From Peribacillus butanolivorans (GTDB lineage: Bacteria; Bacillota; Bacilli; Bacillales; DSM-1321): a stretch of DNA of 64,000 bases. Each line of letters starts with the position of its first letter. The stretch's first letter is position 1. Below, in pieces: positions 40,720 through 49,706 of this stretch. The notes beneath the pieces were generated by a model. The model was given only the letters and a program-made list of their open reading frames with translations, was not told the DNA's origin and made no database searches. The DNA lies in contig NZ_LGYA01000001.1 in the NCBI RefSeq assembly GCF_001273755.1, positions 4,151,299 to 4,215,298 of the forward strand, read 5' to 3'. Made by a program: the position numbers and the translations under genes.

Positions 40720-41253
40720 TTGAAACAAGTGAAAGGTTTCATCCGAAGCTTCACCATTTTAACACTTGCTTTTCTCATGTTTAGCGGAGGGGCAGCTTTT
40801 GCTTCTGCTGCTTCAGAATCATCGAAGTCCACGCCAGATCTCTTGATTCGAAAAATCATGGGTTTAGCTTATGAATCCCAACAATCGATTAACAGTGAAC
40901 CTTTTTCTGTTGGTGATTCGTTGAAAAAAGTAGAAAAAGCCTGGGGTCCACCAGAAGATCTAAGTACCGTTGCAGCCAATTATTGGAGCCGTAATGTTCG
41001 ATTCCTCTATGACGATTCAACAGGTAGAAAAACGATTACCGGCATTGATGATTTTGATCCTCAGTTGCAAACCATTCATTTATCTGAGTTGAAGGGATTG
41101 ATTGGTAAACCTGTAAGTGAAGAGGAGCAAGAGGGAATGTACTATGTCACCTATACTGATAACAAAAATTATAAAGTTGTTTTCGTGTTTGAAAGCGCCT
41201 GGATTAACCCCGTTCCAAAATTGTATATGTATACGCTTGAATTGGCGGATTAA
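40720..41253 (+). CDS. Secreted YjgB-family (DUF4309) protein
   Basis: The 177-residue product has a Sec signal peptide (basic KQVKGFIRSF, hydrophobic core, cleavage near ASA at residue 30) and the DUF4309 domain seen in B. subtilis YjgB: EPFSVGDSLKKVEKAWGPPE, then RNVRFLYD and the LSELKGLIGKPVSEEE block. The start is TTG with AAAGGGTG 8 nt upstream. Function unknown; YjgB is regulated by sigma-X or related stress in B. subtilis as I recall, not checked here. A terminator follows. Confidence 0.85.
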   Translation: MKQVKGFIRSFTILTLAFLMFSGGAAFASAASESSKSTPDLLIRKIMGLAYESQQSINSEPFSVGDSLKKVEKAWGPPEDLSTVAANYWSRNVRFLYDDSTGRKTITGIDDFDPQLQTIHLSELKGLIGKPVSEEEQEGMYYVTYTDNKNYKVVFVFESAWINPVPKLYMYTLELAD

Positions 41254-41284
41254 TCATGTAAATAATAAGTAACAATCCACATAA

Positions 41285-41325
41285 GGAATCGTCTTTGTAA
41301 TTCATAGGGGACGATTCTTTTACTT
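41285..41325 (+). terminator. Terminator of the YjgB-like gene
   Basis: GGAATCGTC / GGACGATTC, followed by TTTTACTT. Confidence 0.75.
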
Positions 41326-41508
41326 AGAGCAAAAAAATCATGTTGTTTAAGACAAGATCGGCACTTATTCTTACGCAACCAACGGGTCAGGTTAAACTCA
41401 ACAAAAAAAGTGGAAGGTAAATCCAATTAATAGTCTTTTTATGTTAAAGTTGCAATGTGCTAAGAAATAGATTTAATTATGGAACGATATACAGGGAGGA
41501 ATGGGACA

Positions 41509-41928
41509 ATGGAAAATAAATGGCCAAAAGAAATGAAAGTAGCGCAAATCCGAGTTGCACGTCCTACTGATCAACTAAAAAAGGTTGTAAACTTCTATTG
41601 TGAGGGATTAGGCTTGAAAAAAATCGGTTCTTTTGAAGGACACGAGGGATATGACGGTATTATGATTGGGCTTCCCAATTCAAACTATCATTTAGAGTTT
41701 ACTCAACATAAAGATGGGAGTCCTTGTCCTGCTCCAACAAAGGATAATCTGCTTGTCTTCTATATTCCTGAAAGTAAAACCATTGAAGAAATCACAAATA
41801 GATTGAAAGGTATGGGTTATGATTCAGTATCTCCAGAAAATCCATATTGGGAAAAATCAGGTGTTACAATTGAAGATCCAGATGGGTGGAGAATTGTATT
41901 AATGAATTCGCCCGGCATAGGAAATTAA
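41509..41928 (+). CDS. VOC-family (glyoxalase/dioxygenase-like) protein
   Basis: The 139-residue protein has two VOC beta-alpha modules: IRVARPTDQLKKVVNFYCEGLGLKKIGSFEGHEGYDGIMIG in the first, and NLLVFYIPESKTIEEITNRL with the closing GVTIEDPDGWRIVLMN in the second. Candidate metal ligands are His in HLEFTQHKDG and Glu/Asp in the last strand. The substrate cannot be told. ATG 41509 is chosen since GGAGG is 9 nt upstream; an in-frame ATG at 41479 has no ribosome site. Confidence 0.85.
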   Translation: MENKWPKEMKVAQIRVARPTDQLKKVVNFYCEGLGLKKIGSFEGHEGYDGIMIGLPNSNYHLEFTQHKDGSPCPAPTKDNLLVFYIPESKTIEEITNRLKGMGYDSVSPENPYWEKSGVTIEDPDGWRIVLMNSPGIGN

Positions 41929-42010
41929 AATAATAACTGCAAATAAAAAGTAAGGTTATCTGAGCATGTCACTAAAAGGATTACATCTTTTCCTCATTCA
42001 ACCAACGGGT

Positions 42011-42037
42011 GCGATTCTTTAATAGGAATCGCTTTTC
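42011..42037 (+). terminator. Terminator of the VOC gene
   Basis: GCGATTC / GAATCGC with an 8-nt loop, then TTTTCTT. It is preceded by the repeat word CCAACGGGTG found elsewhere in the window. Confidence 0.8.
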
Positions 42038-42141
42038 TTATACTAACAGGTGCTAGTTCTATAGAAGACCACAATAAGTAGTCTCTTATATTTGTTCAAA
42101 AATCAACAGCATTACTGTTTAACAAAGCCTAAGTTAAAAAT

Positions 42142-42170
42142 AGCCTCAACTCCTTAAAGGAATTGAGGCT
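42142..42170 (-). terminator. Terminator of the phosphoglycerate-dehydrogenase-like gene
   Basis: AGCCTCAA / TTGAGGCT with inner TCCTT/AAGGA pairs. Confidence 0.85.
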
Positions 42171-42231
42171 TGTACTAATATTTATCATTTGAGCAGGAAA
42201 GTATGCTTTCTTCCTGTTCCATTAAAGTATG

Positions 42232-43431
42232 TTAAATAATACGAGTTGTAACGATGCCTGTGATTTGTTTGATTTTTTCCTCTAAACCAGGAATGATATC
42301 GCCGTTTACTTCACCGTCAATGTCAATCATCGTATACGCGTATCCCCCACGGCTTCTGTTAACCATGTCAGCGATGTTCAAATTATAGTCTGATATAGCC
42401 AGTGTGATCTGCCCAACCATGTTTGGAACGTTTTCGTGGAAAGTTGCCACACGACGCTTTCCTGTATAAGGAAGGGAAGTGTTTGGAAAATTCACTGAGT
42501 TTTTGATGTTCCCTGTTTCTAAGAACAATTTCACTTGACGAGCTGCCATAATAGCACAGTTTTCCTCTGATTCTTGCGTAGAGGCACCAAGATGTGGGAT
42601 TGGAACTACATTTTTCATTTTCAATACATTTTCATTCGGGAAGTCTGTAATAAACCTGCCAACTTTCCCGCTTTCAAGTGCAGCTTCCATATCCGTTTCA
42701 TTCACAAGCTCACCACGTGAGAAATTCAAAATATGTACGCCCGGTTTCATGATGCTAAATGTTTCTTGGTTAAACATTCCTCTTGTGTCATCAGTTAATG
42801 GCACGTGTACAGTAATATAATCAGATTCAGCAAACAACTGTTCAATCGTCATAGCGCGCTGTACATTGCGGGACAAGTTCCAAGCTGTATCGACAGAGAT
42901 GAACGGGTCAAATCCAATCACATCCATGTCTAAACCTAGTGCATCATTCGCTACAAGCGCACCGATCGCTCCTAAACCGATTACACCAAGAGTTTTTCCC
43001 TTGATTTCTTTTCCAACAAATTGTTTCTTTCCTGCTTCTACAAGCTTTGGAACTTGTTCTCCTTCACCCTCTAACGTCTTTGTCCAGGCCACACCGGCAA
43101 AAAGGTTACGAGATGAAGCCATTAAAGAGGTTAGTACCATTTCTTTTACAGCGTTAGCGTTAGCACCAGGGGTATTAAAAACAACAATTCCTTGCTCTGT
43201 GCATTTGTCGACGGGAATATTATTGACACCCGCTCCGGCCCTTGCGATTGCTTTTAAATTATCGCCTAATTCTAATGCATGCATGTTAAAGCTACGAAGA
43301 ACAACAGCATCAGGATTTTCACTGTCATTGTCGATAGTAAAGTTATCCTTATTGAATACATTTAACCCGCTTTCAGCAATATTATTTAAGGTTTTGATTG
43401 TTTTCAGTTTTTCTAAAATTAATGTGCTCAT
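42232..43431 (-). CDS. D-3-phosphoglycerate dehydrogenase-like 2-hydroxyacid dehydrogenase with ACT domain
   Basis: The 399-residue product is a short-form SerA-type enzyme. RAGAGVNNIPVDKCTEQGIVVFNTPGANANAVKE marks the catalytic start, LGVIGLGAIG the NAD fold, and the catalytic Arg, Glu and His are in NFSRGELV, ITDFPNEN and IPHLGAST. The C-terminal 80 residues (VATFHENVPNMVGQITLAIS...) form an ACT domain that can bind serine or another amino acid. It should oxidise 3-phosphoglycerate, the first step to serine. AGAGGAG before the ATG. A ZTP riboswitch lies in its leader, linking serine/glycine supply of one-carbon units to folate status. Confidence 0.9.
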   Translation of the reverse strand: MSTLILEKLKTIKTLNNIAESGLNVFNKDNFTIDNDSENPDAVVLRSFNMHALELGDNLKAIARAGAGVNNIPVDKCTEQGIVVFNTPGANANAVKEMVLTSLMASSRNLFAGVAWTKTLEGEGEQVPKLVEAGKKQFVGKEIKGKTLGVIGLGAIGALVANDALGLDMDVIGFDPFISVDTAWNLSRNVQRAMTIEQLFAESDYITVHVPLTDDTRGMFNQETFSIMKPGVHILNFSRGELVNETDMEAALESGKVGRFITDFPNENVLKMKNVVPIPHLGASTQESEENCAIMAARQVKLFLETGNIKNSVNFPNTSLPYTGKRRVATFHENVPNMVGQITLAISDYNLNIADMVNRSRGGYAYTMIDIDGEVNGDIIPGLEEKIKQITGIVTTRII

Positions 43432-43581
43432 ATTATTTCTCCTCTTTTAATTTATGATAGTTTTTAAATTCCTAAATTAATTAACAAGATGTTAAGCAAG
43501 CTACTAATCAAATTTCATAAAAATCTGTGTATTCTCTAATAATGGATTTAAGTCTTCACTATCCTCTCCTAATAAACAGAA

Positions 43582-43610
43582 AGAGGCAAGGGATAATTTC
43601 CCTTACCTCT
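43582..43610 (-). terminator. Expression-platform terminator of the ZTP riboswitch
   Basis: AGAGG.AAGGG / CCCTT.CCTCT with a 7-nt loop and a T-rich exit on the minus strand, directly 3' of the aptamer. ZTP binding is expected to prevent this hairpin. Confidence 0.85.
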
Positions 43611-43676
43611 GCCCAGGCGAACGGCTACGACACTATATGCTCCCTCACGGTTATCCGCGTTTCGCCAGTCACACAT
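43610..43676 (-). promoter_or_regulatory. ZTP (pfl-type) riboswitch aptamer
   Basis: On the minus strand the conserved GTGACTGGCG (43663-43672), the GGATAACCGTGAGGGAGC middle and GCCGTTCGCCTGGGCA end match the pfl/ZTP aptamer consensus (GUGACUGGCGA...CC..GGGGAGC...CCGCCUGGGC). ZTP and ZMP build up when 10-formyl-tetrahydrofolate is short and turn such genes on. It lies 180 nt before the SerA-type gene. Confidence 0.9.
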
Positions 43677-43885
43677 AGTCTTTTAAATTAATTATATTTT
43701 ATCAAATTCTCCATCAACCTTCAACTACAATTTTAAAAGGTTATCCTATTTCAGTTCCTTTGACAGAATTATTTAGTAGAATTCCCCATTACTCAGTCCC
43801 CTCAGCAAAAGAATATTCTTCTAATAGATGTTCTTCTGTTAGTTCAATATTTATCTTTAGTTCTTGTATTGGAAGGGTTAAACCC

Positions 43886-45226
43886 TTAAGCAGGTTTAAT
43901 AGCTTTTTCCATATCTTGCTGACGCCAGTACTCTTCAATTTCTTCTAAAGTTTTCCCTTTGGTTTCTGGTGTTTTATAGTGAATAAATACGCAAGCAACT
44001 ATTGATAATACCGCGTATATTAAGAAGACATTATTTCCAATGACACTTAACAATGGCGGGAAAGTATACGAAAAAAGAAAATTCAATGTGTACTGTAAAA
44101 ATGTAATGACTCCCATTCCGATCGCTCTTGCTTGCAAAGGTAACACTTCAGGTATGAATAGCCAGAATACAGGACCTAGACCGATTCCAAACGCGAATAC
44201 ATATAAAAACACACAAACCATACTAAATATCGTAAAATCTGAAAATAGTGCTAAACCGATTAATGGTAGGACCTGCCCGCCAATACTATAGATTAATAAT
44301 GTTTTTCTTCCCAGTTTATCAACAATGAATAACGATATTGCCGTGGAAATAACTAAGGCGGTACCTATCCCGAAGTTGGCTATATTCGATCCGCTCCACC
44401 CGTTAATTTCCACTCCTTCAAAGATGATTGGAGCAAAGTATACTACAGCATTAATCCCAGTGAAGACCTGAAAAAACGTTAATATGAAGTTCATATTTAG
44501 AATCTTTTTATACTGGCCAACTAAATGTTTGAATCCGACAGTTTGCTGTTTTAGTGAATAATTAATATCGCTTATTTCATCTTCCACTTCTTTCTTCGAT
44601 CCTCTTAGTTTCATTAATACTTTTCTTGCCCGTTCTTCTTTTCCTGCAGTCATTAGCCAACGTGGACTTTCGGGTGAGATTAGCATCCCAATCGTAAAGA
44701 TTGCAGCAGGAATAATACCTATTCCTAGCATGATTCTCCAAGAACCACTAGCAGAAAAGGAAGCTCCTACAATGTAAGCACTTAAAATTCCGACATTTAC
44801 ACTTAATTGATATAATGCACCAATTAATCCTCTGATTTTAGGTGGAGCTAATTCAACCAGATATATCAACGAACACATATTGGCTATTCCACATCCGATT
44901 CCAAGGATAAATCGCGATCCTATTAAAACGCTTACATTAGTAGCGAAGGCACAGCCAATAGACCCAACAATAAACGTAATGCCTGCTCCTATTAAGAGCG
45001 ATTTCCTTCCTAATACTTTAGATAAGGAGGTTGAAAGAACAATAGCAGGCAATGCTCCTAAAAGAAGGAAACTTACAATCAATCCTTGGCCGGCCGGGCT
45101 TAATCCAAATTCCTCGGTAATAAAGGGAATCGCTGGTGAAATGGCACCAGAATCAAAACCATATAAAAGTCCAGCCAAGCCACCAAAAATCGCATAAACA
45201 TACATAATATTCGGAATTTTTTGCAA
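43886..45226 (-). CDS. Sugar porter (MFS SP family), probable uptake system of the fucose operon
   Basis: The 446-residue product has twelve membrane helices and sugar-porter signatures: GGLAGLLYGFDSGAISPAI in helix 1, LGRKSLLIGAG in loop 2-3, ISPESPRWLM at the end of the first half, VDKLGRKTLL in loop 8-9 and PETKGKTLEEIEEYW at the C-terminus. It imports a sugar with protons. TTG at 45226 is the likely start (GGAG 8 nt upstream); a GTG at 45250 precedes that site. It is the last gene of the operon, 28 bp after fucU. Confidence 0.88.
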   Translation of the reverse strand: MQKIPNIMYVYAIFGGLAGLLYGFDSGAISPAIPFITEEFGLSPAGQGLIVSFLLLGALPAIVLSTSLSKVLGRKSLLIGAGITFIVGSIGCAFATNVSVLIGSRFILGIGCGIANMCSLIYLVELAPPKIRGLIGALYQLSVNVGILSAYIVGASFSASGSWRIMLGIGIIPAAIFTIGMLISPESPRWLMTAGKEERARKVLMKLRGSKKEVEDEISDINYSLKQQTVGFKHLVGQYKKILNMNFILTFFQVFTGINAVVYFAPIIFEGVEINGWSGSNIANFGIGTALVISTAISLFIVDKLGRKTLLIYSIGGQVLPLIGLALFSDFTIFSMVCVFLYVFAFGIGLGPVFWLFIPEVLPLQARAIGMGVITFLQYTLNFLFSYTFPPLLSVIGNNVFLIYAVLSIVACVFIHYKTPETKGKTLEEIEEYWRQQDMEKAIKPA

Positions 45227-45253
45227 ATAACTCACTCCTTTTAGATTCACTAA

Positions 45254-45679
45254 TTAAAGTACACCTTTTTTCAATATAAGATTCGCATACTGTGCACGTT
45301 CACTTGTAGCGATAATGGCATATGCCGCCTTACTTCTTTCGTAAAAATCCATTCTTTCGATTTTTTCTATTTGGACAGGAAAGTCGCTCGTTTTTTTTAT
45401 TATATCTTCATAGGTCTGCCAGATTTCAGGGTTTTTTTCATCACCTTGAACAGGATTCATCAGCATGACTGGAAACGTAACATACGTATCTAGTGGAAAA
45501 AATTCTAATATGGCCCGTAAAAAATCAGCAACGCCATGTCCATGACCATTGATTATCCGGTTGGAATGACTTGCAGCCGGATAGTTTCCGTCTGCAAGTA
45601 CAATCTCATCACCGTGCCCCATCTCCATCATAACTTTCATCAATTCTGGAGAAATAATAGGCGGGATTCCTTTAAGCAT
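45254..45679 (-). CDS. fucU: L-fucose mutarotase (FucU/RbsD family)
   Basis: The 141-residue protein is a typical FucU: MLKGIPPIISPELMKVMMEMGHGDEIVLADGNYPA with the catalytic-site His and Asp, NRIINGHGHGVADFLRAI, MLMNPVQGDE and the C-terminal YAIIATSERAQYANLILKKG. FucU interconverts alpha- and beta-L-fucose, supplying the anomer used by the dehydrogenase. Its start overlaps the FAH gene by 8 bp, so they are translationally coupled. Confidence 0.92.
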   Translation of the reverse strand: MLKGIPPIISPELMKVMMEMGHGDEIVLADGNYPAASHSNRIINGHGHGVADFLRAILEFFPLDTYVTFPVMLMNPVQGDEKNPEIWQTYEDIIKKTSDFPVQIEKIERMDFYERSKAAYAIIATSERAQYANLILKKGVL

Positions 45680-46586
45680 TAGTCAAAACCTTTTCACTTT
45701 CTTGAACAAATTTGTTCGTTAGTGTTCCAAGCTTTTCGATTTCAACAGTGACCACATCTCCTGGCTGAATATAAACGCGCTGATCAGCCGGTAAGCCTAA
45801 TACGACTCCTTCAGGTGTACCTGTTAAAATAAGATCTCCCGGCTCTAACGTCATGTGCTGGGAAATATAACTTACGATTTCTGCGCAAGAAAAAATCATA
45901 TCGGAAGTATTAGAGTTTTGTCTTATTTCATTATTTACGTACGTTTTCAAATTAAGGTTGTTTGGATCCCCTACTTCGTCCGCTGTCACTAAGAAAGGTC
46001 CTACTGGACTAAAATCATCACAGGTTTTTCCAAGTAGCCACTGCTGTGTTCTCATTTGCAGATCTCTTGCAGACAAATCATTGACTGTACAATAACCAAA
46101 AACATGAGAAAGAGCAGCTTCTTGTGTTACGTTTTTTGTCTTTTTGCCAATTACAATTCCCAGTTCAACCTCATAGTCCAGTTCATTCGTTACATTTGGT
46201 ATAACAATTTCACTTTGATGACCTGTTAACGTATTATCAAATTTGTTAAACAAGATAGGCACTTCAGGATACGGTGCATTGGTTTCATCTGCGTGTCTTC
46301 TGTAATTCAATCCGACGCAAATGATTTTATGAGGTTTTGTAACACTAGGACCGTATATAATCCCTTCCTCTTCAATAGCGACTGCACTTCCATTTGTGAC
46401 AGCTTCATTAACCTTTATTTCAAAATCTTTTAGTTCGGATTGATTGAATTCAATTACTTGCATCACATCTGTTACTATATTGTTCCATTCATTCTTCTTA
46501 GCAGTTTCTTCGATATCTATTAAGTTATTCTCAATCTGAACAGCCAATTTCTGATTTTCACCTTTTATAAAAGTAGCTAGTTTCAT
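45672..46586 (-). CDS. Fumarylacetoacetate hydrolase family enzyme, probable 2,4-diketo-3-deoxy-L-fuconate hydrolase
   Basis: The 304-residue product has a short N-terminal part and the FAH fold: ICVGLNYRRHADET with the active-site His, ELDYEVELGIVIGKK with the metal-binding Glu residues, GYCTVNDLSARDLQ with Asp, and LTGTPEGVVLG. In non-phosphorylating L-fucose breakdown (known from Xanthomonas) a FAH-family enzyme cuts 2,4-diketo-3-deoxy-L-fuconate into pyruvate and L-lactate; the gene order here supports that role. It lies 15 bp after the SDR gene and overlaps fucU. Confidence 0.85.
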   Translation of the reverse strand: MKLATFIKGENQKLAVQIENNLIDIEETAKKNEWNNIVTDVMQVIEFNQSELKDFEIKVNEAVTNGSAVAIEEEGIIYGPSVTKPHKIICVGLNYRRHADETNAPYPEVPILFNKFDNTLTGHQSEIVIPNVTNELDYEVELGIVIGKKTKNVTQEAALSHVFGYCTVNDLSARDLQMRTQQWLLGKTCDDFSPVGPFLVTADEVGDPNNLNLKTYVNNEIRQNSNTSDMIFSCAEIVSYISQHMTLEPGDLILTGTPEGVVLGLPADQRVYIQPGDVVTVEIEKLGTLTNKFVQESEKVLTNA

Positions 46587-46601
46587 AGTTTCATTCTCCT
46601 T

Positions 46602-47375
46602 TTATGCATTTTTCCCAAAAACAACTCCGCCATCAATATATAAAGGCGATCCCATCATGAACGTAGACTCATCTGAGGCTAGAAATAGTGCAGCCTTTGC
46701 CACATCACTAGGTCTTCCTAATTCTCCGCTTAACTGTCTTTTCTTGATCGTTCCGATTGCGATTTCAGGATCGTCATATGAATTTTTCAAATAATCTTCA
46801 ACAAATGGAGTTAAGATGGTGCCCGGCAATAAAGCATTTACTCGAATATTATAAGGGGCATAGTCCACTTGCATGGCTTTTGTCAGAGCAAGTACAGCGC
46901 CTTTCGTTGCTGAGTATGCGGCACGTTTAACTAGACCCATTTCCGCAGCGCAAGACGACATATTAATGACTACTCCACTTTTTTGTTCCATCATATAAGG
47001 AAGCGTGTATTTAGAGGGTAAATAAACCCCCTTCACATTTACACTCATAATTCGGTCCCAGACATCTGGCTCTACTTCGTCTACTCTACCCACATTGCTG
47101 ATTCCTGCATTGTTGAATAGAATATCTATTTTTTTATACGTCTCAATAATCTGATGTATGGCAGATTGAACCGCTTCAGGATTCGTCACATCTACTTCGT
47201 AAAATGCTGCTTTTCCGCCATTTTCTTCTATTTCAGAAACTGTTCCTTGCCCATTTTCAGCATGAATGTCTGTGATGATAACAAATGCGCCTTCTTTTGC
47301 AAATAAACGGGCTGATTCCTTGCCGATACCGCTTCCTCCACCAGTGATAACTGCTATCTTGTTGAGTAGTCTCAT
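46602..47375 (-). CDS. SDR oxidoreductase, probable 2-keto-3-deoxy-L-fuconate dehydrogenase
   Basis: A 257-residue classical SDR: cofactor motif TGGGSGIG (12-19), Asp after the second strand (TDIHAENG, indicating NAD), NNAG, catalytic Ser in INMSSCAAEMG and YSATK, and a C-terminal MGSPLYIDGGVVF. ALLPGTILTPFVEDYL is like the KDF dehydrogenases. It overlaps the neighbouring SDR gene by 4 bp. The two SDR genes fit the two oxidation steps of the pathway; which does which is inferred from sequence style only. Confidence 0.82.
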   Translation of the reverse strand: MRLLNKIAVITGGGSGIGKESARLFAKEGAFVIITDIHAENGQGTVSEIEENGGKAAFYEVDVTNPEAVQSAIHQIIETYKKIDILFNNAGISNVGRVDEVEPDVWDRIMSVNVKGVYLPSKYTLPYMMEQKSGVVINMSSCAAEMGLVKRAAYSATKGAVLALTKAMQVDYAPYNIRVNALLPGTILTPFVEDYLKNSYDDPEIAIGTIKKRQLSGELGRPSDVAKAALFLASDESTFMMGSPLYIDGGVVFGKNA

Positions 47376-48187
47376 AATGTTACCTCCTGTTCATGATTCA
47401 TATGATCTTCAGGCTGTGCCGCTTTAACCGTTAATCCGCCATCTACCATTAACAGATGCCCATTGATTTGCACGGCTTCATCAGAGGCTAAAAAGACAAC
47501 AGAATCACCAATTTGTTTTTCTGTTCCAAGTCTCTTCATTGGATTCGCTTCAATCTCTTTTGCTAGAATTTGAGGATCTGCCAAATATTCATCACACATA
47601 TCCGTTGCAACGGTGCTCGGTCCGACTGCATTTACATTAATATTGTATTTTCCTAACTCAATCGCCAAGGCCTTTGTTAAATGCGAAGCTGCTGCTTTTG
47701 ATGAGATATAATGCGGGATTACTGGACTTGTCACAAGAACACTCGCAGTTGATGTAATATTAATGACTTTTCCATATTTATTTTCGATCATTTTTTTCGC
47801 CGCTCTTTGGGTTGTCAAAAAGATCGATTTTACGTTCGTCTGATAGGTATCATCCCATGTTTTTTCTGAAAGACTCAAAAAAGGTTCAAATGGAGCAATA
47901 CCAGCATTATTCACTAGGATTTCTACCGATCCTAACTCTTTTTCTACTTGGTCTATCATTTGGTCAACTTCTTCTTTCACCCCAACATTTGCTTTCACAA
48001 CAATCGCTTGAATATGAAACTCTTTTTCTACTTTTTCTTTTAAAGCGTTTGCTTTTTCAAATGAACCGGGTGATGTATAATTGATAGCCACATTAGCGCC
48101 TTCTTCAGCTAATCTCATGACAATTGCTGCCCCAATCCCTCGGCTACCACCTGTGACAAGAGCTGTTCGATTTTTTAATTTACTCAT
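47372..48187 (-). CDS. SDR oxidoreductase, probable L-fucose dehydrogenase
   Basis: The 271-residue SDR has TGGSRGIG (11-18), NYTSPGSFEKANALK after strand 2 (NADP-like, no acidic residue), NNAG, catalytic Ser in INITSTAS, and YISSK. The C-terminus has GHLLMVDGG followed by a 17-residue tail rich in Glu/His, an unusual extension. In the pathway one SDR oxidises the sugar to its lactone. It lies 29 bp downstream of the UxaA gene. AAGGAGG before ATG. Confidence 0.82.
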   Translation of the reverse strand: MSKLKNRTALVTGGSRGIGAAIVMRLAEEGANVAINYTSPGSFEKANALKEKVEKEFHIQAIVVKANVGVKEEVDQMIDQVEKELGSVEILVNNAGIAPFEPFLSLSEKTWDDTYQTNVKSIFLTTQRAAKKMIENKYGKVINITSTASVLVTSPVIPHYISSKAAASHLTKALAIELGKYNINVNAVGPSTVATDMCDEYLADPQILAKEIEANPMKRLGTEKQIGDSVVFLASDEAVQINGHLLMVDGGLTVKAAQPEDHMNHEQEVTL

Positions 48188-48216
48188 ATATATAGATCCT
48201 CCTTCTCCTATTTGTT

Positions 48217-49380
48217 TTATAGGCTGATGCTGATTCGGCTGATACTAAATTCTTGATGGCCTAAAATTTCAGCTTTTGTCAGCTCACCTTGTGCTGTTTT
48301 AAGAACCGTTTCGAAAATACGATTTCCTGCTTCTTCTGTTGTTTCTTTTCCTTTCATTACAGGACTTGTATCTATATCAATGTTATCGATCATTTTGATG
48401 GCAGTATGTTCATTTCCCGTTATTTTGATGACCGGAATAATTGGGTTTCCAGTCGGTGTCCCTCTTCCTGTCGTAAAGCAGACCATATGAACACCAGCGG
48501 CAGCCATACCCGATACACACTCGATATCATTCCCTGGTGAATCCATGAAGTAATAGCCGTTCCCTGGAATTTCGTCTGCAAAAGATAATACATCGTTCAA
48601 GGGAGCAGTACCTGCTTTACTTATACAGCCAAGAGATTTTTCTTCGATAGTAGACAGGCCTCCCTCTATATTACCCGGGCTTGGATTTCCGCCACGCATA
48701 TCTGCCCCAATGCGTTCTACTTCTTTTTCAAATTTATTAACATAGGCATATAGCTTATTTGCCACTTCTTCGCTCACAGCTTTTTGAGCGACAATATGTT
48801 CAGCCCCGATAATTTCAGTTGTTTCACCCATTACAATGGTTCCGCCCTGATTTAAGAGCTGATCAGCTGTTTTTCCTAAAGCGGGATTGCTGCACAGACC
48901 AGATGTAGCATCGGAACCGCCGCATTTCACACCTAGTATTAATTCTGAAATAGGAACATCTACTTGTGGCACTTTTTCGATTTCCTTGAATAAGCTTTTT
49001 GCCAATTCAGACCCTTTTTGAATAGCTTTTATCGTTCCGCCTGCATCTTGGATATCAAGCCACTCAACAGGTTTTCCTGTTTCTTCTTCAATTTCTTGTT
49101 TCAAAACTTTAGCATCAATAACCTCACAGCCTAAGCTAATTAAAAGAACTGCACCTACATTTGGGTTTTTCCCCATTCCTCCAAGAAGTCTGTGTGTACG
49201 TTCCTTGTCATCACCAATCTGGCTGCAGCCATGCTGATGCGGAATAGCTACAGAGTCTGGTACAGCTTGCTGGATTCTATTGGCTACGTGATTTGCACAA
49301 ATGACAGTAGGGATAATTAACAGATGATTACGTATTCCAAATTTCCCGTTTGAACGACGGTACCCTTTTATCATGCTCAT
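48217..49380 (-). CDS. UxaA-family dehydratase, large (catalytic) subunit; probable L-fuconate dehydratase
   Basis: The 387-residue protein corresponds to the C-terminal catalytic part of altronate/galactarate dehydratases: YRRSNGKFGIRNHLLIIPTV, HQHGCSQIGDD with a likely metal-binding Cys/His, SLGCEVIDA, GVKCGGSDATSG, ETTEIIGAEHI, NPSPGNIEGGLSTIEEKSLG and FTTGRGTPTGNPIIPVIKITGN. These enzymes use an iron-dependent active site to dehydrate aldonates or aldarates. Here the enzyme is split in two genes overlapping by 4 bp. In a fucose pathway it would make 2-keto-3-deoxy-L-fuconate, the step done by an enolase-type enzyme in Xanthomonas. Confidence 0.88.
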   Translation of the reverse strand: MSMIKGYRRSNGKFGIRNHLLIIPTVICANHVANRIQQAVPDSVAIPHQHGCSQIGDDKERTHRLLGGMGKNPNVGAVLLISLGCEVIDAKVLKQEIEEETGKPVEWLDIQDAGGTIKAIQKGSELAKSLFKEIEKVPQVDVPISELILGVKCGGSDATSGLCSNPALGKTADQLLNQGGTIVMGETTEIIGAEHIVAQKAVSEEVANKLYAYVNKFEKEVERIGADMRGGNPSPGNIEGGLSTIEEKSLGCISKAGTAPLNDVLSFADEIPGNGYYFMDSPGNDIECVSGMAAAGVHMVCFTTGRGTPTGNPIIPVIKITGNEHTAIKMIDNIDIDTSPVMKGKETTEEAGNRIFETVLKTAQGELTKAEILGHQEFSISRISISL

Positions 49381-49706
49381 CGTTGTTTCTCCCCTTCCGC
49401 CTTATCTCCTCTTCCTCTGATTCCTTCAATATTATGTACATGGACATGTTCACCAGGTTCGATATCAATTGTCGCTGCACCGATTACTTCTCCATATTTG
49501 ATAACCGTTGCTAATTTTTCAATCGGTTTAATTGCGATTTTATGTCCAAATGGAATCGATTGCTTGGCTGTCAATACCGCTTTTTGGCCATTGATGACGT
49601 ATAGTAATGTTTCTTCTTCTTCTACATCTTTCAAAAGAGTCGCTACATTATCTTGATCAGACATAACGATGCTCGTAACGTCCTGTTCATAGCCTACCTT
49701 ACTCAT
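49377..49706 (-). CDS. UxaA-family dehydratase, small (SAF-domain) subunit
   Basis: The 109-residue protein is the SAF domain found at the N-terminus of full-length UxaA: YVINGQKAVLTAKQSIPFGHKIAIKPI, KYGEVIGAATIDIEPGEHVHVHNIEGIRGRGD. The HVHVHN-xx-xx-RGRGD end is diagnostic. It is expected to complete the active site of the large subunit. It overlaps both neighbours (8 bp upstream, 4 bp downstream). The C. jejuni fucose locus also carries a split altronate-dehydratase-like pair, from memory. Confidence 0.88.
   Translation of the reverse strand: MSKVGYEQDVTSIVMSDQDNVATLLKDVEEEETLLYVINGQKAVLTAKQSIPFGHKIAIKPIEKLATVIKYGEVIGAATIDIEPGEHVHVHNIEGIRGRGDKAEGEKQR

Noticed and set aside
43789-43900. Overlapping frame after the sugar porter ending ELTEEHLLEEYSFAEGTE
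   Set aside because: Protein-like composition but no start codon or ribosome site; possibly a gene tail, too short to call.
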